Position numbers and translations under genes: made by a program
NCBI GenBank assembly: GCA_022572335.1
Contig: JACZWD010000008.1
Location: 1-21,658, forward strand
Origin: Pseudomonadota bacterium
GTDB taxonomy: Bacteria; Pseudomonadota; Alphaproteobacteria; Rhodospirillales; 2-02-FULL-58-16
Length of the DNA: 21,658 nt
Direction: 5' to 3'
Notes under the pieces: generated by a model
The model's input: only the letters and a program-made list of their open reading frames with translations
Databases searched by the model: none
Told to the model about the DNA's origin: nothing
Shown: in pieces, positions 1 through 6,573 of the stretch
Layout of the letters: every line of letters begins with the position of its first letter
Numbering within the stretch: position 1 is the stretch's first letter

Positions 1-47
1 AAATGGCGGTCGAGTGCAATCCGGTCGCGATCCCCCTCCAAATTCAT
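1..47 (-). CDS. 5' end of an unidentified island gene (partial)
   Basis: An ATG at 47-45 overlaps the TGA of the upstream gene (46-44) in the ATGA arrangement seen in translationally coupled genes. It opens a frame that stays open to the window edge, beginning MNLEGDRDRIALDRH. Only about 15 residues are visible, so no family can be assigned. The overlap and the continued minus-strand direction suggest the island operon goes on to the left. The short length means a chance open frame cannot be excluded. Confidence 0.4.
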   Translation of the reverse strand, partial: MNLEGDRDRIALDRH

Positions 48-412
48 GCGGCTTTTTTTGCCCGGTCACGGCTTCGTTCCGGTGCCGGGGCAATCCTCCC
101 CACCACCACACCCGAGATCGCGCTGTGACCCGCCTTAAATCGCCTCTCAGCGGGCATTGAAATCCATTCCCGGAACGTATCGGGCATAGCGTCGATGTAC
201 TCCCGCGCGGCGTGGTCAACCTCGGCCCCCTTCTCCCGCAGCACGCGCCAGAGGATGTCTTTGTTCGAGCCGACGAAGGACACCCCAGCCCATCTGCACG
301 CCCCGCCCGTCTTGCTGGGGGCCTTGCGCTTTTGAACGATCCACTGGTTCTTGTCGAATGCGAGCGCCCAGTTCTCGCTGAGACGCAGGAACTGTATGTC
401 AACCACGGCCAC
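44..412 (-). CDS. Hypothetical island protein (about 122 aa)
   Basis: I do not recognise this protein. The open frame reaches upstream to 508, but its first 32 codons run through the GGGGAC hexamer field and look non-coding. I therefore place the start at the GTG at 412-410, which has a GGAG five bases upstream; a second GTG lies at 406. The product starts VAVVDIQFLRLSENWALAFD. It has a basic central stretch around KNQWIVQKRK, an acidic/helical part near EVDHAAREYIDAMPDTFREW, and a basic tail ending RDRAKKAA. No signal peptide or membrane segment is visible. It follows the DUF927 gene in the same direction and overlaps the next gene by four bases, so it is probably part of the island's core operon. 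Confidence 0.55.
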   Translation of the reverse strand: MAVVDIQFLRLSENWALAFDKNQWIVQKRKAPSKTGGACRWAGVSFVGSNKDILWRVLREKGAEVDHAAREYIDAMPDTFREWISMPAERRFKAGHSAISGVVVGRIAPAPERSRDRAKKAA

Positions 413-438
413 ACGGTCTCCGCACCGTCCAAATCTAT

Positions 439-655
439 GGGGACAGTGGGGACTGCGGGGACATCCGGGATCGCTGCTGCGTTCGGCGTCCCCAAGGGCC
501 AGCGGCAATCCGGGGACAGCGGGGACGACCCCAGCCCTGTCCCCAACGTCCCCAGTTCTCGGGAGCAGCCGGGGACAACGACAGCAACCCCATGTGCGGT
601 GCTATCACTGAGGTTTTCATTGCGTGTCCCCGTTGTCCCCAGCGTCCCCAATATT
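439..655. repeat. Dense GGGGAC / GTCCCC hexamer field
   Basis: By eye I count six GGGGAC and six GTCCCC hexamers in about 215 bp. They often come in pairs 8-10 bp apart, for example GGGGACAGTGGGGAC near 441 and GTCCCCGTTGTCCCC near 629. The field covers the last codons of the DUF927 gene, where it encodes the Gly-Asp-rich tail GDAGDNGDTQ, and the gap up to the next gene. Both orientations are interleaved, so hairpins are possible. Its role is unknown; an iteron-like or partition-like site is a possibility. Confidence 0.6.
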
Positions 656-2470
656 TTCGGGCGAAGCCGGGTTGTCGGGATCGTCGAAGATCGCGGCGGT
701 AATTCGGTAAACCCAATTCGTGTCCGGGCCGCCGACCCTTTCTTTACGCTGTATGCGTCCGTCTGGGCTGGGCAACAACAATCCACGCTCGGCCATTGCC
801 CGTGCTACCGCCCGGTGATCGAACCCGGCACAGACCTCGGAGCGCCACACCTCGGGCAGCACAAAGTATTCCATCAGGCCGTCGCTGTTCTCCTTCCGGA
901 ACCCCGCCCGATTGAACGGTGGACGAAATCGCAATTCAGGTTCCTTCGACAGATACTCAAACCGGCTGTCCCCGAACTTCTCAAGGAACCATCGCACTTT
1001 GGCAATTCCCTTTTCGACCTCAAGCGACCCAGTACCGCCACGCCGCTCTAACCACGCCATGAAGCATGTTTCCGCTGCCCTCGTGGCTTCGCCTTCGGGC
1101 CAAGGGACGATCCCCATCTCGGTTGCAAGCTCGCCTGCCGCCGCTATCAGCCCGAACCGCGCGGCGACGGATATGACTTGGCCAGAAGCGTCCGGCGGTA
1201 CATGCGTTGCCATGAAGCGATCCCGCGATTTGGTAGTGGCATCCGCGCGCGCGTTTAGCTCGACTGCCGTCAACTGCTTGAGAAAGGCCCGTGCGGGCTC
1301 CCCGTAATAGCGGCCGGTCGCGTCCCGGAGGTGTCGCGCAAAGGCATCCGGCGACGGGAAGTCGTGCAGAGCCTCGAACAGACCGAGCCTCGCCCCGGCA
1401 TCGGCCGGGAGATCGGCAAGCCTTACCTCCTGTCCGACCCTGGCGAACTTTCCGGCTTCGGCCATCTTGTCGGCAAGCCCTATCTCGCCAGTGCTCAGGA
1501 ACAGAGAGCGCCATTGGGCTGGCGGTCTCCCGGAGCCGTCGCGGCGTGCCCGTTGCTTGCCCTCGCCGTTGGCCAGCATGTACGCGATCTCCCCGGCCTC
1601 CCGTCCATCCACTTGGCTCATCTCATCCAGGCACAGGAGAACGTCGCAATGGTCTTTGGCCGTACCTTCCAAGCCATTTGCGGTCGCACGCCAAGTCTTT
1701 ATGAAACCGTTGATGCCACCGCCGCCCCAAACGGAACCGGCCACGCGAAGCGCCGTCGTCTTTCCGGTCTGGCTCGGGCCGATCAAATTGAATCCACCGC
1801 TTTCGGCAGCGGCCACGTAGAGCAAGGGTGCGGCGAAGGCAGCCGAAACGGCGAACACGAGACGGGTGTTGCCGACGCAGTAACGTCCGATTTGGTCTTG
1901 CCAGTCCTCTAGGCTTCCAGAGACGCGAAAGGCGTGATTGCCGCCGGTCGCTGTTTGCAAAAGGACACGCTCGCCTCCGGTGTCGCCAAAGGTTGTATCG
2001 GGCAAAATGAAGACGCCATCGTGCCAGCCGATGCGGGACACGCAGCGCGCCCGATCCTTGGGACGGGCCGTAGCTATGTACTCGTGAAGCGCCTTTCTGG
2101 CGAACGATCCGGGTGCCAGTTCCAGGCCAAGAGACAAAAGGCATTCGCGATAGACGGCTCCTTCACCGGCCAACATCTGCATCGGCATTGCCCACTCGTG
2201 CCGGCGACCGTCGCGGTCGGTTACGACGAGCAAGCGGCCCCAATCTTCGCCATCGGCATTGCGAGTTACGGCCACGACTTCGAGGTGCGAGCAGAACCAA
2301 TGCCATTCGGAGCCATCATCGGATTCGACACGCCTTTCGACGCCCTTAGCGGTTACGCGAAAGGGCCACCGTGGCCGCTGGGAGTGATCTTGTTCAGCGT
2401 CCTCCCGGCTCGGGTCTCCCTGTGGCGTGGCTGCCCCAGATGCGCGCTCAACTGCTTCAACAGCGTCCAT
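617..2470 (-). CDS. DUF927 domain-containing ATPase/helicase-like protein
   Basis: This 617-residue protein matches the DUF927 family, found in prophages and integrative elements as part of primase/helicase-type replication modules. Its biochemical role in most elements is unproven. A Walker A motif, GPSQTGKTT, lies near residues 231-239 and a Walker B motif, VLLCLDE, near 277-283. The N-terminal 40 residues are low-complexity and charged. The DUF927 core covers roughly residues 40-360, and the C-terminal part has the RWFLEKFGDSRFEYL region. I chose the ATG at 2470, one base overlapping the upstream TGA, because GGAGG lies seven bases before it. A GTG at 2473 is the alternative. The last codons lie in the GGGGAC repeat field. 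The gene follows alpA and a winged-helix gene, a usual arrangement for such islands. Confidence 0.85.
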   Translation of the reverse strand: MDAVEAVERASGAATPQGDPSREDAEQDHSQRPRWPFRVTAKGVERRVESDDGSEWHWFCSHLEVVAVTRNADGEDWGRLLVVTDRDGRRHEWAMPMQMLAGEGAVYRECLLSLGLELAPGSFARKALHEYIATARPKDRARCVSRIGWHDGVFILPDTTFGDTGGERVLLQTATGGNHAFRVSGSLEDWQDQIGRYCVGNTRLVFAVSAAFAAPLLYVAAAESGGFNLIGPSQTGKTTALRVAGSVWGGGGINGFIKTWRATANGLEGTAKDHCDVLLCLDEMSQVDGREAGEIAYMLANGEGKQRARRDGSGRPPAQWRSLFLSTGEIGLADKMAEAGKFARVGQEVRLADLPADAGARLGLFEALHDFPSPDAFARHLRDATGRYYGEPARAFLKQLTAVELNARADATTKSRDRFMATHVPPDASGQVISVAARFGLIAAAGELATEMGIVPWPEGEATRAAETCFMAWLERRGGTGSLEVEKGIAKVRWFLEKFGDSRFEYLSKEPELRFRPPFNRAGFRKENSDGLMEYFVLPEVWRSEVCAGFDHRAVARAMAERGLLLPSPDGRIQRKERVGGPDTNWVYRITAAIFDDPDNPASPENIGDAGDNGDTQ

Positions 2471-2736
2471 CACACCACCTCCTGGGCTTTATCCCCGCCC
2501 ACAAGCGTGCCGTCCTGATCGCAAGGTGTACCGGCCTCTTCTACCAACACGTAGCGGGCGATCCACACGTCACCCGCTTCCTCGCGCACCGTGTCGATCC
2601 GGTAGCCCATCTGCCGAAGCTCGCAGATGCGTTGCGACAGGCTCAGGGACAGGTGCCCCGGGGCGTCGAGCCGCGTTGCGCCGCGCGCTCCCCGCTCCCT
2701 CAGAAGGTCCAGGACCTCGCGCTGGCGCCTGGCCAT
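2470..2736 (-). CDS. Small winged-helix/HTH protein (88 aa)
   Basis: The start at 2736 is supported by CCGGAGG four bases upstream. The product begins MARRQREVLDLLRERGARG and contains an LSLSQRICELRQMGYRI segment. This is the helix-turn-helix plus wing pattern of small DNA-binding proteins that often sit directly before DUF927-type genes in mobile elements. Its last codons carry the GGAGGTG that serves as ribosome-binding site for the DUF927 gene, and its TGA overlaps that gene's ATG. It is probably a regulator or replication accessory factor; the exact role is inferred. The upstream alpA frame stays open across about two thirds of this gene. Confidence 0.65.
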   Translation of the reverse strand: MARRQREVLDLLRERGARGATRLDAPGHLSLSLSQRICELRQMGYRIDTVREEAGDVWIARYVLVEEAGTPCDQDGTLVGGDKAQEVV

Positions 2737-2953
2737 GGCTTCCTCCGGGGGCCGGAAGTCGCTGCCCGGCCTCCTTATTCTCGGCGCGTTCTCGCAGCCA
2801 ATCCTGGATTTCCGACTCAAGCCAAGCGACCGCATTGGGCGCGATTTGACGGCGTTTCGGAAAGAGGCCTTCCCGTTCAAGACGCCAGCACGTTGTTCGG
2901 GAAAGCCCCGTGATGTGCTTGCGCTCGGGTTCTCGGATGAAACGGTCTGTCAT
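2570..2953 (-). CDS. AlpA-family excisionase/transcriptional regulator
   Basis: The N-terminal 65 residues match the AlpA family of small HTH proteins, which control integrase expression or act as excisionases in P4-like islands. The protein starts MTDRFIREPERKHITGLSRT, then has CWRLEREGLFPKR and an AVAWLESEIQDWL recognition-type stretch. The ATG at 2953 has GGGAG eight bases upstream; a GTG at 2962 is an alternative. AlpA proteins usually have 60-90 residues. Here the frame stays open to 2570 (127 residues), and its Pro/Arg/Gly-rich tail covers the same DNA as the winged-helix gene. The tail is therefore either a real overlapping coding region or the result of a lost stop or frameshift near 2740. 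An operator-like palindrome lies about 46 bp upstream. Confidence 0.7.
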   Translation of the reverse strand: MTDRFIREPERKHITGLSRTTCWRLEREGLFPKRRQIAPNAVAWLESEIQDWLRERAENKEAGQRLPAPGGSHGQAPARGPGPSEGAGSARRNAARRPGAPVPEPVATHLRASADGLPDRHGARGSG

Positions 2954-2998
2954 AAGCAGCACTCCCTTGGTTGGGGATGGAACTGCTTAAGAGATGCG

Positions 2999-3028
2999 CT
3001 GGTAATGTTGGTATTACAACTTTACCAG
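2999..3028. promoter_or_regulatory. Operator-like inverted repeat upstream of alpA
   Basis: The arms CTGGTAATGTTG (2999-3010) and CAACTTTACCAG (3017-3028) pair at 11 of 12 positions around a 6-bp centre. Two more GGTAATC half-site-like copies lie at 3073-3079 and 3081-3087, eight bases apart. The site sits about 46 bp before the alpA start in the 154-bp gap between the alpA and 3108-3893 genes. A binding site for AlpA or the small winged-helix protein is the natural reading, but the ligand is not shown by the sequence. Confidence 0.5.
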
Positions 3029-3107
3029 GGTCAGAAAAGACTAGTGAAAACAGATGGTTGCGAGGCGGGAAAGGTAATCTGGTAATCCCGTCTGCCTGCG
3101 GCGGCAT

Positions 3108-3893
3108 TTAGGCCGCAAGGCCCCGGATGCCCCGCCTATTGGCCGGATCGAATGTCCCTGACAGGATTTTTCTGATGGACTCGAACCCGTATCGTTCGGA
3201 CTTTCCGATGGTGTCCCGCTTGGCTAGATGGTTGGCGATCCCGGCAATGCTCAGGTGCTGGTTCCTCGCCTTTATTTCTGCCGCTTTCTCAAGGACGCTC
3301 TGAATTCGCTTGCCAGTTTTGTCGTCCCGGTGAGGCGTGGTCCCCGACGCAGCCTTGCTCTGGGCGCTCTGGCCTAATCCATCACCCGGAGCCGCGGCTT
3401 TGCGCCACCCTTGAGGAACGGGCAAATTCTTGCCCAACAGAAAACTTGTGATATCAAATTTGTTCACGAAAATATTACGTAAAGAAACTTTGGTATTAAT
3501 ACTTTCTGGTAATGCATCGATTCTCACATATGGTCTTTGTGTGTGTTGCAAACCCTTCAGCTTGTAATCCTCTGCATATACGGAAAGTCTCTTGTCTTCA
3601 ATTTTCCAGTCGTCGTTTTCTGTTATTCCAAAAAGTACGTTAACTAACACGTCTTTATCAACTGGTATCTTTAGAGGGTGGTACTTAACTGAACCGTCTT
3701 CATTTTCCACACCCAGCGGATGCTTGTAGTAGACGGCAATTCCCTCGTGACCGCGGTCCCGCTTGTCTGCTTCCAGCAGGCGAGCCAAGTGTGCGAGCAC
3801 GTCGTTTTCATCGTCGGTCCATTCCGAAACCAGCGCCTCAACAAGTTGTTGAACGCTCAGCTCGTTGGACACTCGCGCCTTCGCAATCGGCAT
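3108..3893 (-). CDS. Hypothetical island protein, mosaic composition (261 aa)
   Basis: I do not recognise this protein. The start at 3893 is supported by GAGGAAA about eight bases upstream. The N-terminal 70 residues include SNELSVQQLVEALVSEW and are charged and helical. The middle, about residues 60-155, is encoded by clearly AT-richer DNA (about 3430-3720) and is rich in Lys, Asn, Asp and Ile. The C-terminal 100 residues are GC-rich again, begin with a Pro/Gly/Ala/Ser linker, and include LSIAGIANHLAKR followed by YGFESIRKILSG, which looks like an HTH or DNA-binding segment. No membrane segment is seen. It lies between the integrase and alpA on the same strand. The composition shift suggests a domain replaced or acquired separately. 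Confidence 0.6.
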   Translation of the reverse strand: MPIAKARVSNELSVQQLVEALVSEWTDDENDVLAHLARLLEADKRDRGHEGIAVYYKHPLGVENEDGSVKYHPLKIPVDKDVLVNVLFGITENDDWKIEDKRLSVYAEDYKLKGLQHTQRPYVRIDALPESINTKVSLRNIFVNKFDITSFLLGKNLPVPQGWRKAAAPGDGLGQSAQSKAASGTTPHRDDKTGKRIQSVLEKAAEIKARNQHLSIAGIANHLAKRDTIGKSERYGFESIRKILSGTFDPANRRGIRGLAA

Positions 3894-4035
3894 GCTTAGG
3901 TTTCCTCACCAAATCCGGTTTGCAGAATGAGCACGCCGGAGCGGTGATGCTCTCGATCTTGCGGTTGTTCACGGCGGGTCGAATCAGAGGCGTGGCGTTT
4001 GCTCATCGGTCCGGCCGTATCGGCAGCACTATACC

Positions 4036-5289
4036 TCAGGCGGAAACCAACGGCACCACGTTGTCCGCCTTTCGGCCTTCAATGATCTCTTGCAGCCGTC
4101 GTCCCCAAGCCTCAAGGGCTTGGCGCTTTTCCTGGTCGTAGCCGTGGCGATCGTAGATCGCTGTCACGGAATTATCGACGTGGTTCAAAATCTTCGAGAC
4201 GACCAGCCGATTGATGCCGAGCGCGGTCATGCCGCTGGCCGCCGTGCGGCGCAAATCGTGTGGCACGATGTTCGTCAGGCCAATGGCAGGGGTCTTTGAG
4301 AACCGGGCGGCTTGGGGCCGTTTCTCAGGCGGCATGCAGGCCCGCCACAGTGCATGGTTCACGGCCTTTGGGTTGATATGACCGTCCCCACGCGGCGAGG
4401 GGAACAGCCAGCCGGACTCGTTGGCCAGGGACTTTGCTTCCTCGATCAGGCCCAGGGCCAGCGGCGACAACGGAACATTGTGCGTGACTCCGTTCTTGGC
4501 GCGCGCGGCCGGGATGGTCCAAGCCTTTTCCTCTAAGTCGAACTCTGAGAACGCGGCGCCGATAATTTCGCCTTTGCGCTGTGCCGTGACAAGCTGAAGC
4601 TTGAGGACCAACTTGATGGCCGGGCTCATCGCGGCGTCCTCAAGCCCGTTCCAGAGTGTCCGCATCTCATCGGCCGACAGAATGCGATCGCGCCGGTTCT
4701 CCTTGGCCGGGGCCTTTACCATCGCCACGGGCGTGGCGTCGAGAATGTCGCGGGCAACGGCGAAGTTAAACATGCGCCGGATGATGCCCAAGGTCCGGTT
4801 CGCCCCGATGGGCGCCCCCCGTTCCACAATTCCGTCCAGCAATAGGATCACGTCTCGACGGCGGATATCCCTGGCCTTCCGCTTGCCCCATGCCGGCAGC
4901 ACGTCCTTGTTCAGAATACGCTCATCTTCGGCGGCGCTGCGCTTCCGTGGCCGCGCCCACTTTTCCAGGTATTCCTCGGCAAGATCGGCCACGGTATCGG
5001 CCTGGCGCTCGGCCTGCTTCCGCTCGGTCTGCTGAGCGCCGGGGTCCGTGCCTTTCGCGAGCAGTTCCTTAGCCCTGGCATGCTTGACCCGGACGCTGGC
5101 CAAGCCAATAGCCGGGTAGGTGCCGAGGCCCATCCGCCTGGCCTTGCCGCTAAAGCGGTACATGTAAATCCAGGACTTGCGCCCAGCAGGCGAGATGCGG
5201 ACGCCCAAGCCGGTGCGGCCGTCCTCCCAGACCTCATATCGCTCGGCTTTCGGCTTGAGTGCCTTCACGCTCCGGTCGGTCAATCTCAT
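4036..5289 (-). CDS. P4-type tyrosine recombinase (site-specific integrase)
   Basis: This 417-residue protein has the usual length and layout of integrases with an N-terminal DUF4102 arm-binding domain (residues 1-90, starting MRLTDRSVKALKPKAERYEV), a SAM-like core-binding domain (about 95-190) and a C-terminal catalytic domain. Catalytic residues are visible: Arg238 in TAQRKGE, a likely Lys in AKNGVTH near 265, His344 and Arg347 in HDLRR, His370 in LNHVDN, and nucleophile Tyr379 in AIYDRHGY. The start is supported by GGAGGA six to ten bases upstream. The gene lies about 170 bp from a displaced 3' half of a tRNA-Arg gene, the position expected for an integrase next to its attachment site. An inverted repeat just upstream (5301-5323) may be an operator or arm site. 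Confidence 0.93.
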   Translation of the reverse strand: MRLTDRSVKALKPKAERYEVWEDGRTGLGVRISPAGRKSWIYMYRFSGKARRMGLGTYPAIGLASVRVKHARAKELLAKGTDPGAQQTERKQAERQADTVADLAEEYLEKWARPRKRSAAEDERILNKDVLPAWGKRKARDIRRRDVILLLDGIVERGAPIGANRTLGIIRRMFNFAVARDILDATPVAMVKAPAKENRRDRILSADEMRTLWNGLEDAAMSPAIKLVLKLQLVTAQRKGEIIGAAFSEFDLEEKAWTIPAARAKNGVTHNVPLSPLALGLIEEAKSLANESGWLFPSPRGDGHINPKAVNHALWRACMPPEKRPQAARFSKTPAIGLTNIVPHDLRRTAASGMTALGINRLVVSKILNHVDNSVTAIYDRHGYDQEKRQALEAWGRRLQEIIEGRKADNVVPLVSA

Positions 5290-5300
5290 GGTGTCCTCCG

Positions 5301-5323
5301 CTACCCAAAATGCCTATGGGTAG
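5301..5323. promoter_or_regulatory. Inverted repeat upstream of the integrase gene
   Basis: The arms CTACCCA (5301-5307) and TGGGTAG (5317-5323) are perfect reverse complements separated by 9 bp. They begin 11 bp before the integrase start codon and lie directly next to its ribosome-binding site. The site may be an autoregulatory operator, an arm-type recombinase site or a leader hairpin; the sequence does not decide between these. Confidence 0.4.
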
Positions 5324-5458
5324 TAATTTAGGTGCAACAGTGTGAAACAGCAAGAGACAAAATGCACTGGCGGACTCGCGTGAAAGCCTTGCCTGCCGCA
5401 GGGGAGGGGTGTTTCATCGTGTGTCATTTGGTAGCGGCGAATTGCACCAAGGAAACGA

Positions 5459-5503
5459 CTTCTAAGCAGGATGTTGTGGGTTCGAGTCCCGCCGGGCGCG
5501 CCA
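5459..5503 (+). other. Displaced tRNA-Arg(TCT) 3' half (element attachment site)
   Basis: From 5459 the sequence fits the 3' half of tRNA-Arg with anticodon TCT. It has an anticodon loop CTTCTAA (5459-5465), the 3' anticodon strand GCAGG, a T-arm GTGGG-TTCGAGT-CCCGC, the 3' acceptor strand CGGGCGC, discriminator G and encoded CCA ending at 5503. The bases before 5459 do not pair as a 5' anticodon strand, so the tRNA is not complete. This is the pattern left at the distal end of an element that recombined in the anticodon loop. An intact tRNA-Arg is expected at the other end, left of the window. Confidence 0.75.
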
Positions 5504-5514
5504 CCCCCCTAGTC

Positions 5515-5534
5515 AGGCCGACGTGGCCTTCTTT
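5515..5534 (+). terminator. Possible intrinsic terminator after tRNA fragment 1
   Basis: The stem AGGCC (5515-5519) and GGCCT (5525-5529) with a 5-base loop is followed by TCTTT. It lies 12 bp after the CCA of the tRNA fragment, where a tRNA terminator would be, and before the small gene at 5557. The stem is short, so strength is uncertain. Confidence 0.4.
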
Positions 5535-5556
5535 CACTGATTCCGGGACCTTTGTC

Positions 5557-5931
5557 ATGGGTTGGTTCACGCGTTTCATGGCCAGACGGGGTGCGATACC
5601 AAGCACAGCTAATTGGGCTTGTGTGCAATACGCCGGGTTCAAAAAAATACACCCAGAGATAAGTGATAGGGAATTGATAGAAAGAATAATTGAATTAAGA
5701 TATTCAACACTCCCAATTGAACCGGGAAAAAAAGTACGATTGACACTGCATATTCCGCTAATTAAAGGCCTTACTGATTTGGCATTTGAAGTATTAACTG
5801 TTGAAACTGATGACGGCACACCAACTTCGCCATTTAGAAATAGTGAGTGGGTGGCTGAGGCAAAAGCGACAATCGATAAGGTAGTTCGCACACACGGGCT
5901 TCATGATATTGAGTTTGAATGTGATAGTTGA
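5557..5931 (+). CDS. Hypothetical cargo protein in tRNA-bounded unit 1 (124 aa)
   Basis: I do not recognise this protein. The frame is open from 5332, but its upstream part runs through the tRNA fragment, so I place the start at the ATG at 5557, 53 bp after that fragment's CCA. An ATG at 5578 is an alternative. The product starts MGWFTRFMARRGAIPS and continues with a helical ISDRELIERIIELRYS stretch and a beta-rich VRLTLHIPLIKGLTDLAFEV stretch. It ends in an acidic tail. No membrane segment is seen. From about 5640 the DNA is markedly AT-richer than its surroundings, suggesting horizontal origin. It is the only gene between tRNA-end copies 1 and 2. Confidence 0.6.
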   Translation: MGWFTRFMARRGAIPSTANWACVQYAGFKKIHPEISDRELIERIIELRYSTLPIEPGKKVRLTLHIPLIKGLTDLAFEVLTVETDDGTPTSPFRNSEWVAEAKATIDKVVRTHGLHDIEFECDS

Positions 5932-5980
5932 TTGTCACTAAGAAACTGGCTCCTTCCTTTTTGTGGTCGCCGCCGGTTAA

Positions 5981-5992
5981 CCGGGCGCGCCA
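5981..5992 (+). repeat. tRNA-Arg 3'-terminus copy 2 (putative old attachment site)
   Basis: The 12 bases CCGGGCGCGCCA match the end of the tRNA-Arg acceptor arm including CCA and are identical to the end of the copies at 5503 and 6565. Upstream homology stops at this point. A perfect 12-bp palindrome, CCGGTTAACCGG (5973-5984), overlaps its start. Twelve GC-rich bases alone could arise by chance; position and orientation relative to the other copies make a remnant attachment site more likely. Confidence 0.5.
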
Positions 5993-6024
5993 CTCGCCCG
6001 AGGCCAGCCAAGGAATTTCCTCAC

Positions 6025-6528
6025 ATGGTCGAGTACCTTGAGCGTTTTCAGACGGCAATCGTCGGTGTCCTTGGTTTTGCAGGAATCATCGTCACACTGA
6101 TCGTCAATGCCCGCCTCGCACGGCTTGCCCGAGAGGGGATGCGGGACGACGAACGCGCCAGCATCCGCGCTGCGCTCATTGCGGAGATGAAGATCATCAA
6201 GGGCTCGCTGGAGGACGCAATTGAAAAGATCAAGAAGGGCGAGGAGGACGGCAGCGGCGCGGTCCTGGTTCCAACAGATCCCCTATCGGATGCTTATAAT
6301 GCCCTTATCCCGAGGGTCGGGGCGCTTCCGCCGGAAGAGGTGGGGAAGGTTATGTTGGCCTACTTGTCCGTTCGGGAGATGCGAAAGAACCTCTTACTGA
6401 TTCATGGAGCGTCACCATTTGGTGAGCATCGTGTAGAAGTTCCAAGAGAGTCCTTCGCCGTGCTGGAAGGCATGGTCAGCAACCTCGCGCCGAAGCTGGA
6501 TGAGGCGATTAACTGTCTCTCGGGCTAA
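6025..6528 (+). CDS. Hypothetical single-pass membrane protein in tRNA-bounded unit 2 (167 aa)
   Basis: The start at ATG 6025 is preceded by AAGGAA about ten bases upstream; the open frame before it includes the tRNA-end repeat and is not counted. The product starts MVEYLERFQTAIVGVLGFAG. It has one clear membrane segment (about residues 9-27, IVGVLGFAGIIVTLIV), then a charged cytosolic part with a helical EMKIIKGSLEDAIEKIKKG stretch, compatible with a coiled coil. A second helical segment near PPEEVGKVMLAYLSVREM follows. No enzymatic motif is seen. The function is unknown. It is the only gene between tRNA-end copies 2 and 3, beginning 32 bp after copy 2 and ending 17 bp before copy 3. Confidence 0.65.
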   Translation: MVEYLERFQTAIVGVLGFAGIIVTLIVNARLARLAREGMRDDERASIRAALIAEMKIIKGSLEDAIEKIKKGEEDGSGAVLVPTDPLSDAYNALIPRVGALPPEEVGKVMLAYLSVREMRKNLLLIHGASPFGEHRVEVPRESFAVLEGMVSNLAPKLDEAINCLSG

Positions 6529-6545
6529 AACAATGCAGCAGCTAT

Positions 6546-6565
6546 GAACCCTGCCGGGCGCGCCA
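6546..6565 (+). repeat. tRNA-Arg 3'-terminus copy 3 (ancestral distal end)
   Basis: The 20 bases GAACCCTGCCGGGCGCGCCA fit the end of the T-loop, the T-stem 3' strand CCTGC, the acceptor 3' strand CGGGCGC, discriminator G and CCA. Homology starts in the T-loop, a known crossover location for tRNA-targeting integrases. The T-stem differs from copy 1 (CCCGC), so the copies are not recent duplicates of each other. A strong terminator follows directly, which suggests this is the end of the original chromosomal tRNA gene. Confidence 0.6.
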
Positions 6566-6573
6566 ATTGGAAC

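Noticed and set aside
1331..1912. Plus-strand open frame of 193 codons
   Set aside because: It is antisense to the DUF927 gene and has no recognisable motif.
2877..3107. Minus-strand open frame of 76 codons
   Set aside because: It crosses the operator-like palindrome and the start of alpA in another frame and has no coding character.
5332..5556. Upstream extension of the unit-1 cargo gene
   Set aside because: It reads through the tRNA fragment and the hairpin at 5515-5529, which are non-coding elements.
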